A stretch of 64,000 bases of DNA from Planctomycetales bacterium (lineage in GTDB: Bacteria > Planctomycetota > Planctomycetia > Planctomycetales > Planctomycetaceae), in NCBI GenBank assembly GCA_026400835.1, contig JAPLOA010000096.1, positions 62,001-126,000 of the forward strand. The letters run 5' to 3'. The notes under the pieces are model-generated. The model searched no databases. It had not been told where the DNA came from and saw nothing but the letters and a program-made list of their open reading frames with translations. Made by a program: the position numbers and the translations under genes. The stretch's first letter is position 1. Every line of letters begins with the position of its first letter. Positions 9,524 through 18,820 of the stretch are shown here, in pieces.

Positions 9524-10939
9524 TCACTCCTTGACCTGTTTGACCAGTTTATGCACAGAGGCAGCAATTCGATCCTCGATATCTCCTGCCCATCGAAAAG
9601 CCGGACGGCCGTATTCGTAGAGATTTGAACCGCCTTCGTAGCCGCCCTCTTCCCAGACTCTTCGAGAAGGAATGTACGAGATCATGTCATCGGCGTACCC
9701 CATGACCCAGGTTCCTTCGCCGAATTCTGATTTGAATCGCAGGGCATAGTCCACGACGGTTTCTGCACCCATTCCGATGAAAAGAGTTTCCTTACCAAGC
9801 TGCCATGCATGAATCGGATAAGGATAAGAATCTTTGAATTGTTCCCCGGCGTCCAGTTTTGCCAGTAATCGTTTCGCCCAGCGAGCTTTCAGTTCATTGC
9901 TGTCATTGACGAGCATCATCAGCTCTTCACGAGAAACGACATTCAGATATTGAAGGTCAATCATTTCGAACGCGGTTTTGATGCCGGGTGAGATGGGCCT
10001 CAGCGGTGTTTTCAGAACATCTTCAACGGCAACGGCCAGCATGTGGCCATACTTTTCGCAGAGTTCAACAGTGCGACGAGGAAGCGGGTTCTGATCGCCA
10101 CCACAGGTATTGACGAACATGGCCGTGGTACCGGGATGATTCTTTTCAATTTCCAGTTGCGCGAATCCGGGGTAGTCGCCACACCATGTCATGAAGCTGA
10201 GCGTCGTCGGATGACATGCATACCCAAACAACACCGCGCTCAGGCTGCCATCTTCGCGGGTCACTGTCATCACAGGGACGGAGTGATCTACAGGGCCGAC
10301 GAGCGGAGTTCCTTTCGCCAGCAGGTCCGGGATGTCTGCTTCACGATTGTTGCGGCGATTGACAGCAAAGGTTGTTTTTCCGTCTCCGAACTGAAGACCG
10401 GCTGGAGCCAGATTGTTCAGAGCTTCGCCGATCAGATCTAAGGTTCGTTCGACCATCAGGTCTGTATACTCGGCAACCAGTTTCTCCTGAGCTTCGTCGA
10501 CCAGATAATAGTCGATTAAGTCGTCTCCCAACCGCGGACCGCAGTGGTTGTGCGAAAACGTGAACATGATCTGAGAGCGAGTCAGATGGAACTGCTCCTC
10601 GGCTTTTTTGAAGACGCGGTCGCTCATGATCTTCGGCACGCCCTGAAAGTCGCTGGTAATCAGAACCACGCGATTTCCGGATTGATCTTCGAGGGAAATC
10701 GCCTTCATCCACAGGTCGTGAAGTTTTCCGTCCGGGGCTCGTTTGGAGCCATACCCGGCCAGCCACACTGACGTTTCCGGCGTAATCACTCGTTTGGCAA
10801 TTCCGGCCTTCCACCCGTCTATGGAGGCTGAGGCCATTCCTGCATCGAGCAGTGGTGAATTAGTCGTAAGCAGGCAGGATGAAAATGCCGATGCTGCAAT
10901 GCCGGATAAAAAATGCCTTCGTGGAAATCCAGGTGTCAT
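9524..10939 (-). CDS. Neutral/alkaline ceramidase-like exported protein
   Basis: A 471-residue protein related to the N-terminal catalytic domain of neutral/alkaline ceramidases, zinc amidases that cleave N-acyl sphingoid bases. In planctomycetes many homologues have no tested substrate. The start at 10939 gives MTPGFPRRHFLSGIAASAF, a twin-arginine type signal; the longer frame adds 24 residues with no signal character. After it come WKAGIAKRVITPE (typical opening of the domain), FSHNHCGPRLGDD (zinc-binding histidines) and YACHPTTLSFM, where the family carries another metal histidine. The C-terminal half, with LGKETLFIGMGAETVVDYALR and VMGYADDMISYIP, also matches the family. The C-terminal Ig-like domain of true ceramidases is absent. 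Confidence 0.8.
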   Translation of the reverse strand: MTPGFPRRHFLSGIAASAFSSCLLTTNSPLLDAGMASASIDGWKAGIAKRVITPETSVWLAGYGSKRAPDGKLHDLWMKAISLEDQSGNRVVLITSDFQGVPKIMSDRVFKKAEEQFHLTRSQIMFTFSHNHCGPRLGDDLIDYYLVDEAQEKLVAEYTDLMVERTLDLIGEALNNLAPAGLQFGDGKTTFAVNRRNNREADIPDLLAKGTPLVGPVDHSVPVMTVTREDGSLSAVLFGYACHPTTLSFMTWCGDYPGFAQLEIEKNHPGTTAMFVNTCGGDQNPLPRRTVELCEKYGHMLAVAVEDVLKTPLRPISPGIKTAFEMIDLQYLNVVSREELMMLVNDSNELKARWAKRLLAKLDAGEQFKDSYPYPIHAWQLGKETLFIGMGAETVVDYALRFKSEFGEGTWVMGYADDMISYIPSRRVWEEGGYEGGSNLYEYGRPAFRWAGDIEDRIAASVHKLVKQVKE

Positions 10940-11115
10940 CCGATGTCTCCGACCAGTTTTGCGTGATGGAAATGTGTACGGAGGGTAGCGATCCCGGGAG
11001 GCGGTCGTCACCCCAAAACACGTGTCAAATCTCTAAACCTGTCTGAGACGAGAACCTTCGTGATATGGTGTGTCTCCTGACTTGCCACACACGGAAAGTC
11101 ATATATCCATCGATC

Positions 11116-11156
11116 GGAAAAGAAAACGGCAAGCCAAAGTCCACTTTGGCTTGCCG
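11116..11156 (-). terminator. Rho-independent terminator of the Prc protease gene
   Basis: A perfect 13-bp stem, CGGCAAGCCAAAG at 11127-11139 and its complement at 11144-11156, has a 4-base loop. Read on the minus strand it is followed by TTTTCTTTTCC (complement of 11116-11126). It lies 34 bases after the prc stop codon and is the strongest intrinsic terminator in the window. Confidence 0.9.
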
Positions 11157-11190
11157 TCGGATTCGATCGTTGATCGGGAATCGAACTTGT

Positions 11191-13239
11191 CTATCTCTTA
11201 GCTGATGTCATGCTGTTCACCAGTTCCAGATAGTCCAGCGTGATGTTGACCAGTTCTTTGTTGTAGAAGTTGTTCGGGAAGATATCGTCCTTGCCGGAAC
11301 CAGTGGCCTGTTTGATGGCCTCTTCTTCTTCCTTCTTCTCCTGCTTCAGCTCTTCTTCACCTGCTCGCAAGACACCCTCATTCAGAGAAATCGTCTTGTC
11401 GTTCTGACGCTCAAGATATTTGGCGATAAGCTTGTTGATCTGAACGAAGTCTTTGTCCTCTGCAACTCGGGTTTCGCTGCGAGTCTTCAACTGAGAAATC
11501 ATCGCATCGGTCACACTGGCAGAGAACGGCACGTAGTCTGCTCGAGTGATTCGATCGAACTCCAAAGCATTATCGAGGGAGTCTTCGCCGATTTCACGAT
11601 GGTTCAGCAGTGACGGCAGGGTTACGTCTGAGGTTACGCCTTTGGTCTGCGTGCTGTCGCCATTGACTCGATAAAACTTGCTGATCGTCAACTTCAAGGC
11701 GCCTCGGTCAACAGGGCGTAGTGATAAACGATTTTGAGCAACCTGCACGACATTCTGGACAGTGCCTTTCCCATGAGTCGTGCGATCACCAACAACGATA
11801 CCACGGCGATAGTCCTTGATCGCTCCCGCAAAAATCTCGGATGCGGAAGCTGAGAACCGGTTACAGACCACAATCATTGGCTTCCGCCAATAAACTTCGG
11901 GGTCTTCGTCTTCAAAAGCCTGAACGCTGTCGCCGGGTTCTTTGACCTGGACGACCGAACCCTTGGGAATAAACAAGCCCGACACTTCGATCGCTTCCTG
12001 AAGAGCACCGCCGCCATTCCAGCGGAGGTCTACGACAAGGATATCAACGCCATTCTTTTTAAATTCATCGAGAACCAACTTTACGTCCCGCGAGGTGCTC
12101 TTGAACTCACCGCCAAGGTTCGCGCCCTGGAAGTCGCGATAGAACGAAGGGATCTGCAGAATGCCAACCTTTGACTTGCGACCGTCGATCCATTCTTCAG
12201 ACTCAAGGATTTTGCCCTTCACTTCGTCTTCGGTGATCTTGACCTCGGTCCGAGTCAGTTCGTAGTCCTCAATCCCACCGGCTTCCTTCATGATCTGAAG
12301 CTTGACTTTGGTGCCCTTTTTGCCCCGAATCATGTCGACAACTTTGGTCAACTTCATTTCGACGACGTCGACATAGTCTTTCACGGCATCGGACGAGACG
12401 CCGATGATTTTGTCGCCCTTCGTCAGTCGACCATCAGCATGTGCGGCTCCACCTTCGATAACTTCTTCGACGGTCGTGTAACCATCTTCGTATTTAAGTC
12501 GGGCGCCAATACCCTCAAGTTTGAGACGCATGTCGATTTCGAAATCGGCCAGCGTCTGAGGAGACATGTAGCTGGAGTGAGGATCGAGACAGTGAGTCAT
12601 TGATGAAAGGTAAAGTTCCAGAACCTCGTGCGCTTCTGTCTGCTCAAGAAAGACCTGATTGGTGTGATAGCGAGTATGCAGGCGTTTTCGCGCTTCTGTG
12701 AGGTCCGTATCATCCAATTTCAGCATAAGCAGATCGAACTTAATCCGCTTCCGCCAGCGTTCATCGAGTTCTGTTTCATCAACAGCCCAGGTCAGATCAT
12801 CCGGGTCCTTGATCATCTCTTCTTCGACGGTGAAGTCATGTTCGGCATCAATGGCCGCACCGATCTTGCCTGATCGTTCACCCATTCGAAGCTTGAACCG
12901 CTCAAAAACTGTTGTGGCGAAAATCACATCGCCTTTAAGAATTTTGTCGTCTAGTGAGGTCTTTTCGACAGAAAATGAGTCGATGTCGGACTGCAAGAAA
13001 TAAAGTTTCTGCGGATCCCAGATTTCGATATACCGATTCATCAGTTTCTCTGAGAGCACATCATCGATTTCCGGATGATTGATGTGCCGCGAAGAAACCA
13101 TTGAAGCAACCAGTTGGGCGGTTTTTCCATCGTCCGGAGTCAGGACGATTTTCTCCGCCGCCGACATACTGCTGCTGCCGAGAATAGAAAAAGCCAGCGC
13201 CAGAAACGTTGATCGTCTGGCAAAAGACAGCGTTGTCAT
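11191..13239 (-). CDS. prc: Carboxy-terminal processing (tail-specific) protease, S41 family
   Basis: Periplasmic serine protease that degrades or trims proteins from their C-termini. The 682-residue length and domain order match Prc/Tsp rather than the shorter CtpA. There is a signal peptide in residues 1-28 (RRSTFLALAFSILGSSSMSA) and an N-terminal helical region with DPQKLYFLQSDI and THCLDPHSSYMSP. A PDZ domain follows at about 235-325 (EGIGARL, EGGAA, GDKIIGVS). The S41 core has LVVDLRWNGGG, NRFSASASEIFAGA holding the nucleophile (Ser 463-467 region) and THGKGTVQ with the general base K491. The C-terminal extension is rich in Glu and Lys and ends in KELVNITLDYLEL. The gene is monocistronic between a strong terminator and a long upstream gap. 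Confidence 0.95.
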   Translation of the reverse strand: MTTLSFARRSTFLALAFSILGSSSMSAAEKIVLTPDDGKTAQLVASMVSSRHINHPEIDDVLSEKLMNRYIEIWDPQKLYFLQSDIDSFSVEKTSLDDKILKGDVIFATTVFERFKLRMGERSGKIGAAIDAEHDFTVEEEMIKDPDDLTWAVDETELDERWRKRIKFDLLMLKLDDTDLTEARKRLHTRYHTNQVFLEQTEAHEVLELYLSSMTHCLDPHSSYMSPQTLADFEIDMRLKLEGIGARLKYEDGYTTVEEVIEGGAAHADGRLTKGDKIIGVSSDAVKDYVDVVEMKLTKVVDMIRGKKGTKVKLQIMKEAGGIEDYELTRTEVKITEDEVKGKILESEEWIDGRKSKVGILQIPSFYRDFQGANLGGEFKSTSRDVKLVLDEFKKNGVDILVVDLRWNGGGALQEAIEVSGLFIPKGSVVQVKEPGDSVQAFEDEDPEVYWRKPMIVVCNRFSASASEIFAGAIKDYRRGIVVGDRTTHGKGTVQNVVQVAQNRLSLRPVDRGALKLTISKFYRVNGDSTQTKGVTSDVTLPSLLNHREIGEDSLDNALEFDRITRADYVPFSASVTDAMISQLKTRSETRVAEDKDFVQINKLIAKYLERQNDKTISLNEGVLRAGEEELKQEKKEEEEAIKQATGSGKDDIFPNNFYNKELVNITLDYLELVNSMTSAKR

Positions 13240-13593
13240 ATCACATTTCCTTAGACAAACGCACGACCGAAGCGGACTAAACTTCGAACGCGATTCAGCG
13301 GAAAATCCAAATTGAACTTATCAGACTTGATCACCATTGTGATCGATCCATCACGGTCGGACAAACCAATGTTAAAGGACGAGTTAAATATTCAGCAAGA
13401 GCGTATCTGCGTTCAGGCTGACAATTTGTGTTCGTCCGCGAAATATCATGGCTCATACGGCGGGTCCAACCTGTCTGAAAATTCCGCTCGGTCAAAAGCA
13501 CAGTTTTGGCAACTCGACGCTCTGCCAGATACGGATTCTGTTGCCGCTAACGGTTGTTTCCTGAGCAGCGTATGATGGATTTCCGGTATTCGC
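13240..13593. other. Intergenic region upstream of prc
   Basis: About 354 bases between the start of prc and the end of the upstream unknown secreted protein, both on the minus strand. It should contain the prc promoter. No RNA gene or clear promoter hexamers could be assigned. The small frames on the plus strand here have no family character. Confidence 0.45.
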
Positions 13594-14994
13594 TCAGCGT
13601 GGTAACGCTATTTTCGGTCGAACTGACCGAATTGTCAGTGATTGCAACATCTGGTCCGGGACTCCGGTGAAGCTGCGACTGTCTTCCTCTGCGTGGGAGA
13701 AGACGAGAGAGATCTGTTCACCAGATTTTGTCGAACAGAGAAAGTAATCCCAGATCAGAGTCTTCTTGTTCGCTTCTCCGGTGGCCTGCACGTGATGGAT
13801 TCGCCAGCCGTTTTGGTCCGGAGTCACATTCGACGCCACAATTCGACCAGCCCGGTCCTTGATGGCTCGTTCCACATCCGCGAGGTAATCCTGCTCAATC
13901 GTAAACTTTCCCGCAGCCATTAATGGCGCTGACGCGATATTGCATTGAGCCAGCAGCGCGCCGTTATGAAGCATGCGCAGCATGACCAGTTCCGATGTCT
14001 CATGAAAAACATGCCAACTGCGGTTATGCAGCAGCAGTACTCGCCAGGGAGTCGCGAGTGTCAAAAGCAAACGTCGTTCATCCGGCATTGCATCAGGCAT
14101 TGTCTCCGGAAGGTCCGTCGCAGGCTTCGCGATCCCCTGAGTCCATTCGATGTCCGCCACAACGTCCAGGCCCGGACTCACTGTTCCCGGCGTTCTTTTC
14201 TCCTTCATGACTGCTTTGAGGCGTTTGATTACCGATTGCCTGCGATCAATGACCATTTCGCCGCTGATGCTGACAGTCGTTGATGATCCTGTGATTGCTC
14301 CGGTCCCCTGGCATTCGAAGAGAACCACGGCCTCCTCAACTGACAGCGACTTCAGTTCGCACGTTGCAGACTGTGTCACAACAGCGTCAATTCCTGACAA
14401 CATGGCAACGACCCAAACGTCCGCGTTCCATTTTTCTTTCCCGTCCTTCAGGCTTCTGTCTGGCAAGAGGCCGGTGACTGCGAGTGGGTCGCAGGGAAAT
14501 TGCAGGAGGTCAATTTGAGAACGAGTCAATCGGACATCGGGGCTCAGTTGAACAAGCTGCAGTTCGCTGCCATAGACCTGAATGAGTCTCGATTGCTGGG
14601 GAAGGCTGACTTCATTCTCGTGCTCCTTACCGACTTTCGAGGTTGTTTCCGCCTGCTGAAATCGACGAACTGCCCTAAAACCGAATTGCCCAATGGAATC
14701 TGAGGCAAAACGGCGTTGATCAAACTCAAACGTTGCTGAACTGTTCAAATCCCAGTCTGTCGCACCTGCAGCGGAGGGTGTGCTCAGTTGGCCCTTAATC
14801 CTTAGCGAATATCGAACATGCGTTGTGCGCTGGGAGTCCGGGGGATCGATGAGAGTGATGCCTTCGTCCGACTTCGGCGACAGAGATTTCTCGGCCGACT
14901 GAGCAACATCCGGCATCAAAACGCCTGCTGCAGACAGCACCATCGCTCGTCGCACCGCAAAATCGCTCACGGTATAACCCTCCCTGACCTTCAT
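13594..14994 (-). CDS. Unknown exported protein
   Basis: No known family was recognised. The frame is open from 15219, but the ATG at 14994 begins VRRAMVLSAAGVLMPDVAQSA a few residues later, which reads as a signal peptide with a twin arginine, so this start is preferred (466 residues). The mature protein has long alternating beta-like stretches, few cysteines and no transmembrane helix. It contains motifs such as LTLATPWRVLLLHNRSWHVF and a C-terminal WRIHHVQATGEANKKTLIWD, where W/Y-rich beta strands suggest a lipid- or ligand-binding periplasmic fold. It lies upstream of prc and downstream of dxs on the same strand. Its job is unknown; the coding call rests on length, the signal peptide and consistent codon use. 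Confidence 0.75.
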   Translation of the reverse strand: MKVREGYTVSDFAVRRAMVLSAAGVLMPDVAQSAEKSLSPKSDEGITLIDPPDSQRTTHVRYSLRIKGQLSTPSAAGATDWDLNSSATFEFDQRRFASDSIGQFGFRAVRRFQQAETTSKVGKEHENEVSLPQQSRLIQVYGSELQLVQLSPDVRLTRSQIDLLQFPCDPLAVTGLLPDRSLKDGKEKWNADVWVVAMLSGIDAVVTQSATCELKSLSVEEAVVLFECQGTGAITGSSTTVSISGEMVIDRRQSVIKRLKAVMKEKRTPGTVSPGLDVVADIEWTQGIAKPATDLPETMPDAMPDERRLLLTLATPWRVLLLHNRSWHVFHETSELVMLRMLHNGALLAQCNIASAPLMAAGKFTIEQDYLADVERAIKDRAGRIVASNVTPDQNGWRIHHVQATGEANKKTLIWDYFLCSTKSGEQISLVFSHAEEDSRSFTGVPDQMLQSLTIRSVRPKIALPR

Positions 14995-15237
14995 CGAATT
15001 CACGTTTCGCGCAAAGATAAGTTGCTCTGAACGGCCATTTCCGTTCCACTGATTTCTGCGAGAAGGCGAATCTTTTCGGGATTCGCATTTTGCCGCAAGC
15101 CGAAAGTTGCCGGCCGGGAGCCGTTGCTTGTGCCAGTTCACGTCGCGATGACGGTTATCCGTAACCCCCATGACAGGCAAAGCCCGCTCGCGATTTACCA
15201 ACGTCTTTTTGTTCTCCAATGACTAGTGCATCACCAA

Positions 15238-17130
15238 TCAGACGGCCACCACAGGCTGGCTCAGTTCTTTGGCGACGCGAACAAGGCCCGCAGCATCAAG
15301 TCCGAGATCAGCCAGAAGTTCATCACGGTCGCCGTGCTCAACGAATGAGTCCGGAATAGCCAGAATCCTGAAACGTTCTGTGTTGAGGCTCAGTCGGCTG
15401 GCTGCCTCCAGGACTGCACTTCCAAAACCACCCATGGTGGCATTTTCTTCGATGGTAATAACGAATCCCGTTCCCGCCGCCCGTGCTATCACTTCTTCGT
15501 CGATCGGTTTGATGAATCGTGCATTGACGACTCCTACACTCAGCCCGAATGCCATCAGTTGCTCGGCCGCGGAAACCGCCTGAGCGAGCATCGTTCCGCA
15601 GGCGATAATTGTTCCGTCCTGTCCCCACGAAAGAACTTCGGACTTTCCAAGTCTGACAGGGGCAACTTCACGTGGCACCTGTTCTATCTTCGTTTTCGGA
15701 TATCGAATCGACACCGGCGAACTACTCTGCAACGCAAAGTCCAGAAGTGGACGAACTTCCAATTCATCGCCGGGTGCGGTGACGATCATGTTCGGAAAGA
15801 TTCGCATGTAGCTGTTGTCGAAGACTCCATGATGAGTAGGCCCATCCGGGCCGCAAAGTCCGGCACGGTCAAGACAGAAGATGACCGGCAGATTCTGAAG
15901 GGCAACCTCCTGAAAGATCTGGTCAAAACTGCGCTGCAGAAAGGTGCTGTAGATATCCACGATGGGCTTCATCCCGGACTTGGCCATGCCTCCGGCGAAC
16001 GCAACGGCGTGGCTTTCGCAAATCCCGGTGTCAAAAAAACGTTCAGGGAACTCGTCGCGAATTCGCTCCAGTTTATTTCCTGCACACATCGCCGCAGTGA
16101 GAACGCAGACTTTCTCGTCTTCGCTCATGGCCTCGTGGATCGCGTCAGAGACGATCTCGGTATAAGAGATCTCCGATGACTTCTTCACGGGGACGATTTC
16201 GTTTTCTGTATCGCGTTTGAAGGGTGATGGCGTGTGGAACTTGACAGGGTCTTTGCAGGCCGGCTCAAAGCCATGGCCTTTTTCTGTAAACACATGCAGC
16301 AGAACCGGACCCTTTACATCGCGAACCATCTCAAGGTAGCTGCGAAGTGATTTGATGTCGTGGCCGTCGACCGGGCCGATGTAACGAAAGCCCATTTCTT
16401 CGAACAACATACCTCCGTGCAGAAATGACTTCAGGGCATCCTTAAAACCGCCCAGCACCTTCTCCGTGGATTCACCAACCAGCGGAAGCTTGTTCAGCAA
16501 CCAGGAAACATCTCGCTTTAAGCCGTTGTAGAACGGGGCGACTCGAGCCTTATCCAGATAGCTGGCGAGTCCTCCGACGCGAGGACAGATACCCATCTTG
16601 TTGTCATTCAGAATGACAAGCAAATCTTTTTTCAGACCGGCCGCGTTGTTCATCGCCTCAAAAACGATTCCCGAAGGCAACGCGCCATCGCCGATCACAG
16701 CGACGCTTTTGCGGCCATCTTTAAACAGCAGATCATCCGCGGCCTTCATGCCGAGTACCGTCGAAACGCTGCTGCCCGCGTGTCCCGTTACGAACAGGTC
16801 ATAATCGCTTTCCGCAGGATTCGGGTAGCCCATAAGACCACCGCGACGACGTATGCTGGAAAACTGATCGAATCGGCCGGTAATGAGTTTATGAGGATAG
16901 ATTTGGTGGCCGGTATCCCAGATCAAGCGGTCCTTCGAGAAATCGAATGTCAGGTGCAGCGCAATGCAGAGTTCAATAACGCCCAGATTGCTGGCGAAAT
17001 GAGCAGCACGGTCTGAGACAATCGTGAGCAGTGCCTCGCGAATCTCGTCCGAAAGGCTGACAAGCTCTGTGTCTGTTAAGTGGGCCAGATCTTTCGGGGA
17101 TCGGACGTTGCTGAGTATCTCAAATGCCAT
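15238..17130 (-). CDS. dxs: 1-deoxy-D-xylulose-5-phosphate synthase
   Basis: Thiamine-diphosphate enzyme that condenses pyruvate and glyceraldehyde 3-phosphate, the entry step of the MEP isoprenoid pathway. The 630 residues span all three transketolase-like domains. Visible motifs are IWDTGHQIYPHKLITGR, GHAGSSVSTVLGMK, the ThDP/Mg site VIGDGALPSGIVFEAMNNA, then the pyrimidine-domain segments CESHAVAFAGGMAKSG and CGPDGPTHHG(V)FD. The C-terminal domain follows with ENATMGGFGSAVLE. It starts at 17130 with an ATG that overlaps the ispA stop by one base (TAATG), which implies translational coupling. Making DXP and polyprenyl diphosphate from one transcript joins the first and a late step of isoprenoid synthesis. 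Confidence 0.96.
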   Translation of the reverse strand: MAFEILSNVRSPKDLAHLTDTELVSLSDEIREALLTIVSDRAAHFASNLGVIELCIALHLTFDFSKDRLIWDTGHQIYPHKLITGRFDQFSSIRRRGGLMGYPNPAESDYDLFVTGHAGSSVSTVLGMKAADDLLFKDGRKSVAVIGDGALPSGIVFEAMNNAAGLKKDLLVILNDNKMGICPRVGGLASYLDKARVAPFYNGLKRDVSWLLNKLPLVGESTEKVLGGFKDALKSFLHGGMLFEEMGFRYIGPVDGHDIKSLRSYLEMVRDVKGPVLLHVFTEKGHGFEPACKDPVKFHTPSPFKRDTENEIVPVKKSSEISYTEIVSDAIHEAMSEDEKVCVLTAAMCAGNKLERIRDEFPERFFDTGICESHAVAFAGGMAKSGMKPIVDIYSTFLQRSFDQIFQEVALQNLPVIFCLDRAGLCGPDGPTHHGVFDNSYMRIFPNMIVTAPGDELEVRPLLDFALQSSSPVSIRYPKTKIEQVPREVAPVRLGKSEVLSWGQDGTIIACGTMLAQAVSAAEQLMAFGLSVGVVNARFIKPIDEEVIARAAGTGFVITIEENATMGGFGSAVLEAASRLSLNTERFRILAIPDSFVEHGDRDELLADLGLDAAGLVRVAKELSQPVVAV

Positions 17131-18191
17131 TAGTGGTCTCTTTCAACTATGAATCGGGCCAAATCCTTCAGCCATCTGCTGCGGTCCCCAAACACATCAA
17201 CAGCACGACACGCTTCCTGAATCAGGTACTCCGCCTTCCGGCGGCTTTCATCAATGCCCAGCAAGCCGGGGTAGGTCAGCTTTCCAAGATCGACATCACG
17301 ACCGGGCTTCTTACCCAGTTTCGTCTGTTCTCCAGTTACGTCCAGCAAGTCATCTGCAATCTGAAAAGCCAAGCCAATACAATGACCGTACTGGCGAAGT
17401 TGGTTACGACTTTCAGAATCCGCAGATGCACAGATCGCACCAAGTTCCAGCGCTCCTGCAATCAGAGCACCAGTCTTCATTTTATGAATTCTGGTGAGTT
17501 CTACTACGCGAGTCTCCGCTGTTCGGTTGGAATCGATCGTCACGAAATCTGAATTTGGCGAACCCGGCGTTTTTGTTTCCGCATAAGGATCGGGCAAAAC
17601 CACCTTCTGAGCAACCGTTGTTTTTCCCTTGCTGCAACCGTTATTTGCAGTCATTTCCGAAAGCAATGCTGAGTTTTCTGCTCGAAGAAATGATCCACGC
17701 TCGGCCTCAAGGTCAAGGACCTGTCCCCCAACCATTCCACTGCCGCCAGCAGCCACCGCGAGAATACGAACCAGTTCAGCAATCTGTCCTGGGGGCAAGG
17801 GGGCGGAAGCCACCGTTTCAAAGGCGGAGGTCAACAGGCAATCGCCAGCCAGTACCGCCAGAGCCTCACCAAACACCTTATGGCTTGTCAGTCTGCCTCT
17901 TCGGAAATCATCGTCATCCATTGATGGCAGATCGTCGTGGATGAGCGAGTAGGTGTGAATCATCTCGATTGCGACAGCGGCTGGGATCGCATCCTGTGCT
18001 GTGCCTCCACAGACTTCATTCGCAAGAAGCACCAGGACGGGGCGAAGCCGCTTTCCTCCAGCCATCAGGCTGTACTCGACCGCTGATCTCAGGCTGTCAG
18101 GCCAGTCAGCATGGACCACCGCAGACCTGAGGGCAGGTTCCACGATTGTTCTGAGGTCGTCCAAATGACCCTTAAAGGTCGTTTTCGTCAT
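17130..18191 (-). CDS. ispA: Polyprenyl diphosphate synthase (farnesyl/geranylgeranyl type)
   Basis: Trans-prenyltransferase that extends allylic diphosphates with isopentenyl diphosphate. The first aspartate-rich motif is DDLPSMDDDDFRRG and the second is AFQIADDLLDVTG. GGKRLRPVLVLL binds the diphosphate, and IHKMKTGALI is the conserved KTG loop. Two small-to-medium residues before the first motif (IHTYSLIHDDLPSMDD) fit a short-chain C15-C20 product. An unusual insertion of roughly 45-50 residues, rich in Ser, Thr and Lys, lies between GGQVLDLEAE and the IHKMKTG loop, making this longer than typical IspA. The ATG at 18191 (MTKTTFKGHL) is preferred over a GTG at 18215. It is translationally coupled to dxs through a one-base overlap. 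Confidence 0.92.
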   Translation of the reverse strand: MTKTTFKGHLDDLRTIVEPALRSAVVHADWPDSLRSAVEYSLMAGGKRLRPVLVLLANEVCGGTAQDAIPAAVAIEMIHTYSLIHDDLPSMDDDDFRRGRLTSHKVFGEALAVLAGDCLLTSAFETVASAPLPPGQIAELVRILAVAAGGSGMVGGQVLDLEAERGSFLRAENSALLSEMTANNGCSKGKTTVAQKVVLPDPYAETKTPGSPNSDFVTIDSNRTAETRVVELTRIHKMKTGALIAGALELGAICASADSESRNQLRQYGHCIGLAFQIADDLLDVTGEQTKLGKKPGRDVDLGKLTYPGLLGIDESRRKAEYLIQEACRAVDVFGDRSRWLKDLARFIVERDH

Positions 18192-18820
18192 GATGGGCTC
18201 TGGGTGCCTTGCCACTCGATCGACGTCAGGCTTTCGGGAAACAGAACGTCCATAACGGTCAGAAGAAAATGTATCAAAGATGGACGAAGGAGGACTCCCA
18301 ATGCGGCGTAAGCCATTGTGATTCCTCGGTAATTATGCCCCGATTCGACGAAGCATAGCGGTCCCGCGTGCCCTCGCCAAAGGCAATCATAGTGCTTCCC
18401 GACGTCGTGAAAACGGCGAGGCGAACGAAATCAACGGCACGCAGGAAGATGAATGTTCACTCATCAATGACTTTCCTCCGCCTGCCCCGCATCTACCTGA
18501 GCGACTGCGATGTCTATAGAAGCATCCATTTGGCGTTGGGGTGGCGGGGGCGAGCAGAGCTAATCTGGCAGCCGTTGCGGCAGCCGCCGCAATCAAAATG
18601 CCATAATGGCACAATCGCGGACTCTTGCGAAGGTGCCATAACGACACCTTATTGTGGCATTTGTTTGTAAGTTCATTATATGATTGTGTTTACGACTCCA
18701 TTTAAAGGATTGGAACGTCTGTTGCTGAGTAGGTGTGACGAACTGCAAGTTATGACGGAGCGATCAATGTGATGCTCATTGCAGTGAATGAAGTGTTCGT
18801 TTCGAGTGAGGAGCGTTGTC
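18192..18820. other. Divergent intergenic region ispA/hsp20
   Basis: About 629 bases between divergent genes. The right part carries a cluster of dyads based on TGCCATAA (see the separate entry). No coding sequence is supported: the minus-strand frame at 18387-18647 is Ala/Arg/Ser-rich with no family pattern. The left half should contain the ispA-dxs promoter. Confidence 0.5.
18599..18659. promoter_or_regulatory. Cluster of TGCCATAA-type dyads upstream of hsp20
   Basis: Three related elements lie in 61 bases. TGCCATAATGGCA (18599-18611) is a perfect 6-bp inverted repeat with a one-base centre. A 21-bp dyad at 18630-18650 has perfect AAGGTG/CACCTT arms around CCATAACGA. TTATTGTGGCA (18649-18659) is a reverse-oriented half resembling TGCCAnAATAA. 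They lie 160-220 bases upstream of the hsp20 ATG. A possible promoter (TTGTGG at 18652-18657, 19 bases, TATATG at 18677-18682) would overlap the third element, as expected for a repressor site. The motif is neither CIRCE nor HAIR. Function is inferred only. Confidence 0.5.

Noticed and set aside
18387-18647. 86-residue minus-strand frame in the ispA/hsp20 gap
   Set aside because: Low-complexity Ala/Arg/Ser composition and it runs through the dyad cluster; no family pattern.
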